DNA of 32,787 bases from an uncultured Saprospiraceae bacterium (GTDB lineage: Bacteria; Bacteroidota; Bacteroidia; Chitinophagales; Saprospiraceae), in contig CALFWW010000128.1 of the NCBI GenBank assembly GCA_937928575.1, positions 1-32,787 on the forward strand, given 5' to 3'. The translations under genes were made by a program, and so were the position numbers. This document shows, piece by piece, positions 23,266 through 32,787 of this stretch (position 1 is its first letter; each line of letters begins with the position of its first letter). Below the pieces are notes generated by a model. That model saw only the letters and a list, made by a program, of their open reading frames with translations, did not search any database and was not told where the DNA came from.

Positions 23266-24864
23266 ATGAAAAACAAGCAATATTTGTCAACGCTGCTGTT
23301 ACTAAGTATTTGTATACTTGCCGTGAGTAACAATACAAATGCGCAATGCACAATTAATTTTGAAAATGATGGAGATATGCTCTTTGGAGATATTATGCCT
23401 AACTCAGGAGATATTGTGAATTTTGATGCACCAATTCTTGATGCGGGTTGCTTCAATGTTCTGGATGAGAATTTATGCACTTGTCCTCTAGCTGGAGGCG
23501 GAGGTGCTGATGATGTGTGCTTAATGTTTGAGATTGAACCTATTTTTGATGTTTATGGAGGGGTGACGTCCAATTATGATGGGGGTGTAGCTCATCAAAT
23601 TACCCATGAAAGCACTGGATTTAGAGGTACTATTCCGGTAGGTGATGTTAATGCAAGAGAAGCAACAACTGGTGATGTTTTATGCTACAATATAAAAGTT
23701 GATTTCGCAGATCACTTGGTACAAACAGCATGTGATGTAGCTGTCAATGTAACTAGCATTAATACTTTTGGTGAAGGTTTTGAGTCAGCTGCTATTGTAT
23801 TTCTTGATGAAACTGATACTCCTTACGGAACAGCAACATATAATGGATTTTATGCAGATCCAGATGGTCCAGGAGGAATACATCCAGGAGTTGTTGCGAC
23901 TTGTCCAGCGACACAACCTACATTGAATCCAAATCCTTGGACTTTCACTGGTACAGGTGTGTGGCTTGCTGATGAACAAGTTACTACGATTCCTTTAGCA
24001 GGAGATGCTTGTGAGCATACTGCTGGTGTTAATGGAACAAATAACAATACAGATCCTACTGGTATAGATGCCGGCTTGGCACCTTGTGATTTAGTAGGAG
24101 GTTTTTTATTCAGAGTTTGTTTAGAAAATGTTGAAACAGCAACTGCTGACGATCCAGCGGTTACAACTCCTATTGCAACTACTTTTACCAATACACTTAA
24201 TGGTTTTGATGCGGTTTTAAGGTGTTGTCCCGAGACAAATTTAGTGGCAGCAACAGATGCAACCATTTGCGATTTAGGATCTGAAATCACGGATTGGAAA
24301 GCACTTGTAGAAACAGTTGGTCCAACTGGTGGAATCACAATGGCTCCTATCACTCCAACAACAGTTTCTTATTTATATTCTTCAGTTGGTGCTTATGAAG
24401 GAGTTTATACAGCTGCCGATTTTGCAGCACTAGCGCCTGAGGCAGAACCTGCTCATGCACATTCTGGTGCTGGATGTACTGATGAATTAGAAACAACTTA
24501 CGCATACGTAGTTTGTGATAAAGGAGAAGTGATGTGTGAAGGTATGGTATGTGAAACAGATCGTTATGAAGTTACTTTAGTAAGCGAGATTGATTTGACA
24601 TTTTTCCCTCCTGCTCAAACACCTACGATTACCCTGGACAACTTAGTCTGCAACTATTCCATCGCACCTGCTTGTACTGGTGACGTATTATCGCCATCAA
24701 CCTTTGGTCCAATTGCTCCCGATGTAGATCCTCCTGCTTTTGATGTAATGGTCACAACTGCAAATGGCTGTACTGGAACTTTTAGCTTAGATCCAATAGC
24801 GTGTCCACCAATTCCTTGCGAACCAGATTGTGGAATATTTCCAGCAAACACAATATCTAATTAA
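23266..24864 (+). CDS. Secreted cysteine-containing protein, first gene of a trio
   Basis: 532 residues with a signal peptide (1-26, NTNA before QC). About 20 cysteines lie in the mature part, suggesting disulfides. No catalytic motif is seen. There is no T9SS C-terminal domain. The protein ends PCEPDCGIFPANTISN, similar to the end of the next gene's product. A region around residues 345-400 has a His/Glu patch (EAEPAHAHSG). The C-terminal ~70 residues (NLVCNYSIAPACTGD... FDVMVTTANGCTG) look like a small beta-sandwich module related to those in the two downstream proteins. Gaps to the next genes are 63 and 48 bases, so one transcript is likely. I do not recognise a family; a surface structural role is inferred. 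Confidence 0.75.
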   Translation: MKNKQYLSTLLLLSICILAVSNNTNAQCTINFENDGDMLFGDIMPNSGDIVNFDAPILDAGCFNVLDENLCTCPLAGGGGADDVCLMFEIEPIFDVYGGVTSNYDGGVAHQITHESTGFRGTIPVGDVNAREATTGDVLCYNIKVDFADHLVQTACDVAVNVTSINTFGEGFESAAIVFLDETDTPYGTATYNGFYADPDGPGGIHPGVVATCPATQPTLNPNPWTFTGTGVWLADEQVTTIPLAGDACEHTAGVNGTNNNTDPTGIDAGLAPCDLVGGFLFRVCLENVETATADDPAVTTPIATTFTNTLNGFDAVLRCCPETNLVAATDATICDLGSEITDWKALVETVGPTGGITMAPITPTTVSYLYSSVGAYEGVYTAADFAALAPEAEPAHAHSGAGCTDELETTYAYVVCDKGEVMCEGMVCETDRYEVTLVSEIDLTFFPPAQTPTITLDNLVCNYSIAPACTGDVLSPSTFGPIAPDVDPPAFDVMVTTANGCTGTFSLDPIACPPIPCEPDCGIFPANTISN

Positions 24865-24927
24865 AATTAATAGCATTTATACTTATAAAAGTAATAGCAT
24901 TAAAACTTTCAAGAAAAAAAATAGATA

Positions 24928-26202
24928 ATGAAGAAATTTACATATTTCATTTTAGCCTTCCTTTTTACGCTTAGTTTACAAGCTCAAGAATTTTGCAGTG
25001 ATTTTGGAGAGGGTGAATTTATTGACCTATGTGTTGAACAAATGGGTGCAGGAACAACCGGACCGATGATGTCAAACACGCTAGATATTTTTGATGCAAT
25101 GACTGGTGCAGCTGGTTCGGATGGTATTGCTGATGTTCAACTTACAATTGAGTCAGTTGTTTGTCCAGCAACGGATGCATGTGCTCAGTCATCCGGTAAT
25201 ATTGGTGCTTGTATTGGAGGTTTAGGAGCCTTAGGTACTACCTCAGATTTTGCTGCAGATTTTAATGCAAATTCAACTGGACCTGGAGGACAAAATACCT
25301 GCGTCAATGCTGGTGGTTATGTTTGCGTAACAATAGATTTTCTGAATGGATTTAGCTCCACTGCAATGGGTTTTAATTTGGCTCAATCCAGTAATAACGG
25401 TTCTTCGGAAGGATATGAGGGGTCTTTTGGTTTTGTAACAGCTGGAACTGATGCCAATGGAGCACCTCTTGCGCTGCCAGCAATTACAATCGGTGACTTT
25501 TGTAATTATACCAATGCAGAATACATTGCTGGAACATCTGTATCTACTTTTTTAGGAGCCACTGGGCCTGGTACTTATCAGACGGATGAATTGAATGCTG
25601 TTTCAAACATTTGTGGTACTACTACATCCGATGGTGGAGAGGATACTGGTAGTGGTTCTGGAGCAACCAATGGAACCAATGCAACAGTAGCTAATCCAAA
25701 CTTAGGTTTAGCTCCTACAGATATTATCACACAAGTAAAACACATCTATTTTTATTCATCAACACCAAGTACTGATTGTGATAATAATGGCCTTACAGCT
25801 GCGAACTCAAATCCTTCTGGCTCATGGTCAGATGTAGATTTCTGTTTTGCAATTCCTTGTAGCTATAGTTTTGAAATAACAGATCCAATTCCTGATTGTG
25901 GACTTTTTGATATCACTTTATCAAATATTCTTGAATCTGGTTCTGGTACTGGAACCTATGATGTACTCTTGGGAATTGATGGTGCCGTGCCAGCAATTAT
26001 CGCAACTGCTTTAACTGGAGCTACTTTTACAAATGCATCAATCACTGGTTTGGTAGCTGATGGCATGACAACTTATACTTTTATTATTCAGGAAAGTGGC
26101 AATGATACTTGTCAGTCTGATCCTATTACGATAACAGCTCCAAAAGATTCTACACCTGATTGTGATTTTGGAGGAACATTTCCAGTAAACCCAGGTAATT
26201 AA
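24928..26202 (+). CDS. Secreted cysteine-containing protein, second gene of a trio
   Basis: 424 residues with a signal peptide (1-19, SLQA before QEFC). The first ~290 residues are rich in Gly, Ser, Thr, Asn and contain about a dozen cysteines, with GGEDTGSGSGATNGTNAT as a flexible run. A C-terminal module (about 300-405, SFEITDPIPDCGLFDITLSN... ITGLVADGMTTYTFIIQESG) resembles modules of the giant downstream protein (PVCPAGGAPGTFDISYS... TGQSYTAQNDKVTLTIAD). It lacks a T9SS domain and ends STPDCDFGGTFPVNPGN, like the end of the first trio protein. Family unknown. Confidence 0.75.
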   Translation: MKKFTYFILAFLFTLSLQAQEFCSDFGEGEFIDLCVEQMGAGTTGPMMSNTLDIFDAMTGAAGSDGIADVQLTIESVVCPATDACAQSSGNIGACIGGLGALGTTSDFAADFNANSTGPGGQNTCVNAGGYVCVTIDFLNGFSSTAMGFNLAQSSNNGSSEGYEGSFGFVTAGTDANGAPLALPAITIGDFCNYTNAEYIAGTSVSTFLGATGPGTYQTDELNAVSNICGTTTSDGGEDTGSGSGATNGTNATVANPNLGLAPTDIITQVKHIYFYSSTPSTDCDNNGLTAANSNPSGSWSDVDFCFAIPCSYSFEITDPIPDCGLFDITLSNILESGSGTGTYDVLLGIDGAVPAIIATALTGATFTNASITGLVADGMTTYTFIIQESGNDTCQSDPITITAPKDSTPDCDFGGTFPVNPGN

Positions 26203-26250
26203 TCATTTCTAATTGAAATGAATATCGAAAATTTAAAAATTAGAATGATT

Positions 26251-29200
26251 ATGAAAAATTTGAACTTATATAAGAATATATTTTATGCATGGTTATTTGC
26301 TATGAGTTTTACTACCCAGCTAAATAGCCAATGTGTCTCACAAAGCTTTGAAGGAGGCGACACTTGGGGTATTACTGCTGGTGTTCCTACAACTTCCACA
26401 GGAAATGGTTCAAATCCAACTGGACCGTTTGCCTCAGATGGCAATACCGGGTGGATAATAAACAACACAACGGAGTCTATAAACTTAGCTTGCATTGACA
26501 TAACAGGTCTTACTGGCGTGACTATTTCATTTGATTTTGCTTCATATTCAGGAACATCTGGAAACGGAGCAGATGCAGCAGATGATATTTTCGTCGATAT
26601 CAGTTTGGATGGGGGGGCTACTTTCTCAAATGAAATTGAAATTTCAGGAAATAGTAATGCTAATTTTAGTCATGGAACAGGTGGAGGCGTTACTCATACA
26701 TATATCGGGGGAAATCCGGGTACTGTTTTCAGTCTATCGGATGCCGGGCCTTCATCAATTGTTATCACTATTCCAGATGATCGTTGTGGAGATAATGTAT
26801 GTGTAAATATAATTGCTGACAATAACAGTGCTAATGAAACATGGGCAATAGACAACATACAATTAAGTACCACAAGTCCAAGTTGTACTCCATTGCCTCC
26901 TGATCCACTGCCAGAAATTATTATTACGGAGATTATGTATAATTCTTGTGGAACAGATGGTTTAGGTGAATTTGTAGAGATATGTAATATCAGCACCACA
27001 GAATCATTTGATATTGGTGGTTTTGAAATAACTGAAGCAGGAGGAGTCGAAGATGTGGTTCCTAGTGGAACTATGATTGCACCTTGTGAATGTTATGTTA
27101 CAGCGGTTGCTTCTTTTATGTCAAATCTTAACAATTCTGGTGATGTAATTACTATCCTAGATGCTTGTGGAAATGTAATTGATGAAGTTGATTATACTGC
27201 TGCCGCCAATGCTGGTTGTTGGGATGGTGATAACGGGATTTCATTATCGCTTGTAGATTGGAAAAACCAGGATGCAATATCGAATGATAATATGTCAAAT
27301 TGGGCTCCAAGCGCTAATGCTGGAGTTTCACCAAATGGAGGTACGCCTGGTTTGCCAAATATTTACGGTGCTTGCCTTGATGTCAGTGGAGCAATAACAG
27401 CTACCTGTAATGCGGACTTCAATGTAGTTTTTGAAGTACCATACACTTTTGCAAATAGTGCATCAGTTGCAAACCCACTGATTTTAGAAGCTTACGATGG
27501 AGCTACTTTGTTAGGTAATAGTAGTATTACATCGGCAAGTGGATCTGCTACTTTTACTATTCCTGGACCAACAGTAGCACAATCTGGAGTTAATATAACA
27601 ATTCTACCGCAAGGAGGTATCATTGATCAATCTTGTTATGATACAGAATTTACTATTGACATCCCGGATTGCGTTCCACCACTCTGCGAAATATCAAACC
27701 TAACAGTCAACCAAATTTGCACTGCACCTGGAACTGGTGATGACTCCTATACCTTAGAGGTATGTTTCGATGCAGCAAATTCTAGTGGTATGTTTCAAAT
27801 TTTTCAAGATCCACCTGCGACAAATATGCCTAAAAATTGTATAGGTACTTATCCTCATCCTACTGATGGTCCCGGTTGTATATCTATTCCTGCAGCAGAT
27901 TTTTTAGGAGATGCTTCTGACACAGAAACTGCCCTACAGCTATGCGTATTAGACGGCAACGCCCCTGCACCTGTTGATCCTGCAGTTGTCGAAGTGACAA
28001 ATGCGCTCAACCAGGGAGATTGGTTAGGATTTATGTCTTGGACCGACATTGGAGGCTCCACTATTTTAGGTCAGAGTGGATGGGGAACTATGGACTTGGT
28101 TGCAATTGTCAATTCAGGAGAAGTTTGTTTACAACCAAATCAAATTAATGACCCAAATGAATTTTGGTACCAATGTCCTCCTGGAGTCAATCCTCCCAAT
28201 TGCGGAGGTCCTGGAGCTCCTGGGAATAAAGAAATGACGGCCAGTATGTATGTTGAGTCTGCTCCTGGTACTTACGATGGTCAAACAGTTTCTTTCACAA
28301 CAAAAATTACATCAAATACCTTTAGCTGTGGTCATACCACAGAATTATTTATTATAGAATTCACACCAGCATTTGGATTTGTTGGTACAACTACTGCCCC
28401 AGTAACTAGTTTGGGAGTTTGTAACATTATGTATACGGTTCAAGGAGCAGGAAACATAATTCAATATGGCTTCAGAACAATAGGGGTAAATGTTTGGTCA
28501 ACTGATGCACCTGCTTGCGGGTCTATTAAAACTGAACCTGCGCTGCCTGTAAATGAGGCGTGTTCTGATTGTACAACATTTGATGAATTCCTTTGTGTAA
28601 ACTGCGACATAACGGCAGCGACTGCAACACCAAGTGCATGTGATAATAATGCTACAGTCCCAGATGATTCAGATGATTCCTTCACATTTACTTTGGATGT
28701 GACACAAATGGATCCAACTTTAACGAACTATACGTTCGATGGAACAGCCTTAGGATTGAGTGCAGCGGAAGCTGGAATTTATGGAACTGGAGGTTATACT
28801 TCACCAGGCATAACAATAGGTGCATTGGCAGGGACCACAGTTACCTTGACGATTGTTGATGCAACCGATCCTACTTGTACTTTCGATGTAGATGTAGTGG
28901 TCCCTGAAACTTGTTCAGCATGCCCTATAATGATGACTGCTTTCCCGGTTTGTCCAGCAGGTGGTGCTCCTGGTACATTCGACATTTCTTATTCAATAAT
29001 GGGAAGTGTTGGACCATTCACTATCAACGGAACGGCAGGGCTGCCTGCTACCGGAACAATCACAGGTCAATCTTACACCGCCCAAAACGACAAAGTAACT
29101 TTAACGATCGCAGATGAAGGAAATCCGGGTTGTATGATAATGTATGATGTGTTACAATTAAATTGTGCTCCTCAAACTGTATGTGATTGTACCAACAATG

Positions 29201-32200
29201 CAAATACACCTCCCACTTTGGATGGTCTTCAGCCTTTAACCATCAACGCAGAAGGTGCTGGAAATGGTGACGGGTACAGCATGTTTTATGTTTTGGTGGA
29301 TGCAGCAGGTAATGTTGTCGCAACCAACGAAACAGGAACATTTGCTAATTTAGCAGATAGAGATTATAGCGCAACTGGATGTCCACTCACTTCATATACT
29401 GTTCATTCCGTAAATGTGTTGGATGGTGAATTAACAGAGGCACAAGCTGCGGTGGGTGCTACTTTTGATGCAGCGGCCATTGAAGCAGCTTTTTGTGCAG
29501 ATGCTTCTTGTAGTGCTCCATTTACACCCGATTGTGCTTGTCCAAAACCAAGTATTATGGTCGTCAAAGATGACAATGATAATACTGATGATACACAAAG
29601 TATAATTGCAGGTACAGATGCAACATTTAGTATAACAATCACAAATGATGGTACCGAACCATTATGTAACATCGTAGTTACTGATGCGCTAACAGCGGAT
29701 TGCGTACCTGCAGCAGCTGACATAGCAACTCAGATTGGAGGAGGAACTACTACAGATTTTGATCCAGGAGAAACAATTACATATACTTGTACACAAACAA
29801 ATGTAATGACAAATTTCACCAACGTAATTGAAGTTACAGCAGATGGTTGTAATACAGGTATTGGAGTAATGGATAGTGATCCTACTGATGTTGTAGTCGA
29901 GCCTTGCCCAATAATCATTGTAGATGCAAGACCTGTTTGCTCAACTCTTGGAGATGGAACCTTTGATATTGTAATCAATTCTGTAACAGGTGGTGATCCT
30001 AGTAGTACTATGTTTACGTTTAATCATAATGGAGTTGATTATCCTGTAGATGGCTCAGCCACTCCTGTGACTTTATCAGGATTTACTTATACCAACCAAA
30101 ACGACAAAATTTCATTCACAATAACAGATGATGCAAATCCAATAAATTGTACGGCAACTTATGATGTATTACAATTAAATTGTGTTGATCAAACTGTATG
30201 TCTATGCGAAGTTGTAACAATCAATGCACAGGCAGGTGGAAATGGAAATGGATACAGCATGTATTATGTGTTAGTTGATGCTATGGGAGTAATTATTGCT
30301 TCCAACACAACAGGTGAATTCCTTAATCTAGATCACGAAACGGATTATGTTGTTCATGGAATAAATGTAATCGATGATGATTTGGCGGCTGTTATGTCGC
30401 AGATGGTTGTTGATGGCATTTATGCTGATATTATTGCTGCCTCTGCTTTTACAGATTTATGTTCATCAAATTGCATGGCTAGCTTTAATGAATCTTGTCC
30501 TGATCCAACTTGCTCAGCTTCAGCAGCAGATGTGTGTTTAGGTGATAATATAATGCTAATGGTTGCTTCAGATAATGGAACAATTTTTAGCTGGACTGGA
30601 CCTGGTGGATTTACAAGTGCAGATCAAAATCCAACGATTACAGCTGCAGATGCTGCGTATCCTGGGGTAGGTGTACATACTTATGAAGTTACGGTGACCG
30701 ACCCAGATGGATGTATGACAGTGTGCGATGCAATGGTAGAAATTTTCCCAATTGCAACAGCAGATGTAATGGATGGTGGTGTACCAAACGAAGACGGCGA
30801 TGGCGATCCACACACAGAGTCATTGTGTAGTGGTGGAGTTGCAGAAGGAACTTTTACTTTACTCACTGGAACTGCAGGTATTGTAACAACCGTGGATGTT
30901 ACTGCTGCACCAAATGTAACAGGAGCACTGACAGCTGTTGGAGACTTATTTGCAACTGGAGCCTTAATTGAAAATGGAACTTTAGTAAATACAGGTGCTA
31001 CCGCCCAAACAATTGTATATACAATTTGTCCATATGCGAATGGACCTGATGGGGTAGATGATTTAAGTTTGAATGATGACTGTATTGCATCGACTATCAA
31101 TAATACGCCTGATGGTACAACCACAGAAAATTGTGTTACACATACAATAACCATTCTGCCAATAGCGACAGCAGATGTTGTGGATGCTGGAACCGCTAAT
31201 GAAGATGGAGACAACGATCCGCATACAGAAGGATTCTGTAGTGGTGGATCTCCAGAAGCTACTTTCAATTTATTAACAGGAACAGCAGGGGTTGTAACTT
31301 CAGTAGTTGCTGATCCAAATATTGCAGGGGTATCAACTACTGTAAATTCAGTGTTATCAAACGGTGCAGTAATTGAACCAGGGACCTTAATCAATACCGG
31401 AACAACTGCTGGAACTGTTGTTTATACAATATGCCCATATTCAAATGGACCTAATGGAACAGATGATGGAGGAACGGGAGATGATTGTATTGCTTCCACA
31501 ATTAACAATACACCTGACGGAACAACTATTGAAAATTGTATTACACATACCGTGACAATAGTACCTTTTGCAACTGCAGATGTATCAGATGGTGGAACAA
31601 ATAATGAAGATGGTGATAACGATCCCCATACAGAAGGTTTCTGTAGTGGTGGAGCAGCTGAAGCAATATTCAACGTATTAAGTGGTACTGCTGGTTTAGT
31701 TACCTCAGTTACTGCTGATGCAAATATCTCTGGTGTTACTATTGCTATGAATGATATTCTAGTGAATGGCGATGTCATTGAACCAAGTATCTTAACAAAT
31801 ACAAGCACAAGTGCAGGTGTTGTTATGATTACAATCTGTCCATATTCTAATGGACCAGATGGCTTAGATAATCTCGGAACTGGAGATGATTGCTTAGCAA
31901 CAACTATTAATAATTCACCTGATGAGACAACCACAGAAAATTGTATAACGCATACAATTACGGTACAACCATTCGCAACTGCAGATGTAGCAGATGGTGG
32001 CGATCTTGATGAAGATGGAGACGGAAATCCTCACACCGAGACATTCTGTAGTGGTGATTCACCACAAGCTACGTTCGTTTTGTTAAGTGGTACTGCTGGT
32101 TTAGTAACATCAGTTGTAGCTGATCCAAATGTAATGGGTGTATCTGTTGTTTCTAACAGTATACTTTCGAATGGAGATCTACTAGAGGCTGCTGCCTTGA

Positions 32201-32787
32201 CAAATACAAGTGCAACAACTGGTACGGTTACAATCACAGTTTGTCCTTACAGCAACGGACCAAATGGTATCGATGATTTAGGAATGGGAGATGATTGTGT
32301 TGCTTCAACGGTTAATAATGATCCAGATGCGAGTACTACAGAAAATTGTGTAACTCATGTAATAACAGTTCAAAATTTTCCGATGGTCACATTATCAGAT
32401 GCAGCACTTTGTGAAAATGAATCAATAGATATTACTAGTGCTATCACAGAGGGAGGAGCTGGAGCGATTGTTTCACATACTTGGACTATAACTAATGCGG
32501 GAGGTACGGGAGCAACGGATGCTTCAAACCTTTCCAATGCAGATACACCGACAGTAACTTTTGATGCCACTGGCTTAGTAACAGGTACGGTTATTCTAGA
32601 ATATACAATTGTTGATGGTTTAGGATGTTCAGCAACTGAAACAATGGAAGTATACGTAGAACAACTACCAACCGCAACCATTGCTGGACCAACAGAAGTA
32701 TGTGAAGGTGATGAATTATGCTTAACCGCAACTCCAGCAAATGGAGTTCCATTATACACTCATTCTTGGGCGATAGTTGGAGGAACC
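26251..32787 (+). CDS. Giant modular secreted protein, 3' end outside window
   Basis: The frame stays open for 2179 codons to the window edge. ATG at 26251 gives a clean signal peptide (MKNLNLYKNIFYAWLFAMSF, cleavage near 26); ATGs at 26218 and 26245 are in frame but add charged residues. Order: a jelly-roll-like domain (about 28-205, ending WAIDNIQLS), a lamin-tail domain (about 226-372, EIIITEIMYNS), a long Cys-containing region, block S1 (891-1098), a DUF11-type domain (about 1100-1218, FSITITNDGTEPLCNIVVTDA), block S2 (1219-1415), a PKD/Ig-like domain (about 1420-1497), four tandem repeats (1500-2041), then further PKD/Ig-like modules. The missing end probably carries a T9SS or gliding-type C-terminal domain, but that is inference. 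Confidence 0.85.
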   Translation, partial: MKNLNLYKNIFYAWLFAMSFTTQLNSQCVSQSFEGGDTWGITAGVPTTSTGNGSNPTGPFASDGNTGWIINNTTESINLACIDITGLTGVTISFDFASYSGTSGNGADAADDIFVDISLDGGATFSNEIEISGNSNANFSHGTGGGVTHTYIGGNPGTVFSLSDAGPSSIVITIPDDRCGDNVCVNIIADNNSANETWAIDNIQLSTTSPSCTPLPPDPLPEIIITEIMYNSCGTDGLGEFVEICNISTTESFDIGGFEITEAGGVEDVVPSGTMIAPCECYVTAVASFMSNLNNSGDVITILDACGNVIDEVDYTAAANAGCWDGDNGISLSLVDWKNQDAISNDNMSNWAPSANAGVSPNGGTPGLPNIYGACLDVSGAITATCNADFNVVFEVPYTFANSASVANPLILEAYDGATLLGNSSITSASGSATFTIPGPTVAQSGVNITILPQGGIIDQSCYDTEFTIDIPDCVPPLCEISNLTVNQICTAPGTGDDSYTLEVCFDAANSSGMFQIFQDPPATNMPKNCIGTYPHPTDGPGCISIPAADFLGDASDTETALQLCVLDGNAPAPVDPAVVEVTNALNQGDWLGFMSWTDIGGSTILGQSGWGTMDLVAIVNSGEVCLQPNQINDPNEFWYQCPPGVNPPNCGGPGAPGNKEMTASMYVESAPGTYDGQTVSFTTKITSNTFSCGHTTELFIIEFTPAFGFVGTTTAPVTSLGVCNIMYTVQGAGNIIQYGFRTIGVNVWSTDAPACGSIKTEPALPVNEACSDCTTFDEFLCVNCDITAATATPSACDNNATVPDDSDDSFTFTLDVTQMDPTLTNYTFDGTALGLSAAEAGIYGTGGYTSPGITIGALAGTTVTLTIVDATDPTCTFDVDVVVPETCSACPIMMTAFPVCPAGGAPGTFDISYSIMGSVGPFTINGTAGLPATGTITGQSYTAQNDKVTLTIADEGNPGCMIMYDVLQLNCAPQTVCDCTNNANTPPTLDGLQPLTINAEGAGNGDGYSMFYVLVDAAGNVVATNETGTFANLADRDYSATGCPLTSYTVHSVNVLDGELTEAQAAVGATFDAAAIEAAFCADASCSAPFTPDCACPKPSIMVVKDDNDNTDDTQSIIAGTDATFSITITNDGTEPLCNIVVTDALTADCVPAAADIATQIGGGTTTDFDPGETITYTCTQTNVMTNFTNVIEVTADGCNTGIGVMDSDPTDVVVEPCPIIIVDARPVCSTLGDGTFDIVINSVTGGDPSSTMFTFNHNGVDYPVDGSATPVTLSGFTYTNQNDKISFTITDDANPINCTATYDVLQLNCVDQTVCLCEVVTINAQAGGNGNGYSMYYVLVDAMGVIIASNTTGEFLNLDHETDYVVHGINVIDDDLAAVMSQMVVDGIYADIIAASAFTDLCSSNCMASFNESCPDPTCSASAADVCLGDNIMLMVASDNGTIFSWTGPGGFTSADQNPTITAADAAYPGVGVHTYEVTVTDPDGCMTVCDAMVEIFPIATADVMDGGVPNEDGDGDPHTESLCSGGVAEGTFTLLTGTAGIVTTVDVTAAPNVTGALTAVGDLFATGALIENGTLVNTGATAQTIVYTICPYANGPDGVDDLSLNDDCIASTINNTPDGTTTENCVTHTITILPIATADVVDAGTANEDGDNDPHTEGFCSGGSPEATFNLLTGTAGVVTSVVADPNIAGVSTTVNSVLSNGAVIEPGTLINTGTTAGTVVYTICPYSNGPNGTDDGGTGDDCIASTINNTPDGTTIENCITHTVTIVPFATADVSDGGTNNEDGDNDPHTEGFCSGGAAEAIFNVLSGTAGLVTSVTADANISGVTIAMNDILVNGDVIEPSILTNTSTSAGVVMITICPYSNGPDGLDNLGTGDDCLATTINNSPDETTTENCITHTITVQPFATADVADGGDLDEDGDGNPHTETFCSGDSPQATFVLLSGTAGLVTSVVADPNVMGVSVVSNSILSNGDLLEAAALTNTSATTGTVTITVCPYSNGPNGIDDLGMGDDCVASTVNNDPDASTTENCVTHVITVQNFPMVTLSDAALCENESIDITSAITEGGAGAIVSHTWTITNAGGTGATDASNLSNADTPTVTFDATGLVTGTVILEYTIVDGLGCSATETMEVYVEQLPTATIAGPTEVCEGDELCLTATPANGVPLYTHSWAIVGGT
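28921..30498 (+). repeat. Duplicated ~200-residue block (S1, S2) around a DUF11 domain
   Basis: S1 starts CPIMMTAFPVCPAGG (28921) and S2 starts CPIIIVDARPVCSTLG (29905). Both continue GTFDI, later YTAQNDKVTLTI or YTNQNDKISFTI, YDVLQLNC, QTVC, NAEGAGNGDGYSMFYVLVDA or NAQAGGNGNGYSMYYVLVDA, and end in a D-x-L-containing helix-like part (SVNVLDGELTEAQ or GINVIDDDLAAVM). The DUF11-type domain lies between them. Confidence 0.8.
30748..32373 (+). repeat. Four tandem ~135-residue repeats (R1-R4)
   Basis: Units start at 30748, 31159, 31564 and 31969 and are 411, 405, 405 and 405 bases long. Each begins P(I/F)ATADV, followed by NEDGDxDPHTExFCSGG (R4: DEDGDGNPHTETFCSGD), a TFxLLxGTAGxVTSV strand, then TICPYxNGPxGxDD, GDDCxASTxNNxPD and TTENCxTHxITV. 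Four cysteines per unit are conserved. The acidic DGDxD run resembles calcium-binding loops. Confidence 0.85.

Noticed and set aside
23850-24353. 167-codon minus-strand ORF opposite the first trio gene
   Set aside because: Shadow of a Thr/Pro/Val-biased coding frame; the plus-strand frame has a signal peptide and cysteine pattern. Similar long antisense frames at 30681-31934 are also shadows of the giant gene.
26531-26806. 91-codon plus-strand ORF inside the giant gene
   Set aside because: Out of frame with the open 2179-codon reading, which keeps signal peptide, domains and repeats without a stop.

Overview
The window looks like chromosomal DNA of a marine-type member of the Bacteroidota, most likely near Saprospiraceae/Lewinella. 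Support comes from AT-rich DNA, lack of Shine-Dalgarno sites, two matches to the Bacteroidota promoter pattern (TTG, 20 nt, TAnnTTTG), three proteins with type IX secretion (T9SS) C-terminal domains, and large secreted proteins built from PKD, lamin-tail, CotH and DUF11 modules. The species is inference.

Bases 1-5700 are a housekeeping block cut up by small non-coding repeats: a cold-shock protein between two inverted copies of a ~185-bp MITE-like element; a tRNA-Leu(CAA) beside a broken tRNA-Leu copy that carries an inserted 27-nt hairpin; hscB; rseP; rsmE with a DUF4159 gene; and a small PspC-domain protein. A decayed gene fragment (184-402) lies against the first repeat.

Bases 5800-11000 hold cell-envelope and unknown genes. 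An overlapping pair encodes a degenerate Hsp70-like/pseudokinase fusion and a one-pass membrane protein with a PKD-like domain. Next come mltA (murein transglycosylase) and a divergent DegT-family aminotransferase.

Bases 11300-22400 are dominated by secreted proteins: a 1027-residue protein of eight ~110-residue repeats with a T9SS domain; a convergent 920-residue lamin-tail/chitobiase-like/CotH/FN3 protein with a T9SS domain; a SAM methyltransferase and a divergent DUF3467 protein; and a 1201-residue protein of 13 PKD modules alternating between two subtypes.

Bases 22400-32787 start with a poorly coding stretch (a weak 89-codon ORF and a 78-nt inverted-repeat element), then a probable operon of three secreted, cysteine-containing proteins. 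The first two lack a T9SS domain but end in a similar short motif. The third is a giant modular protein still open at the window edge after 2179 codons, with a duplicated ~200-residue block and four tandem ~135-residue repeats.

The least explained items are the Hsp70-like/pseudokinase plus PKD membrane pair, the shared C-terminal motif of the secreted pair, and the 27-nt hairpin family that has entered a tRNA gene.
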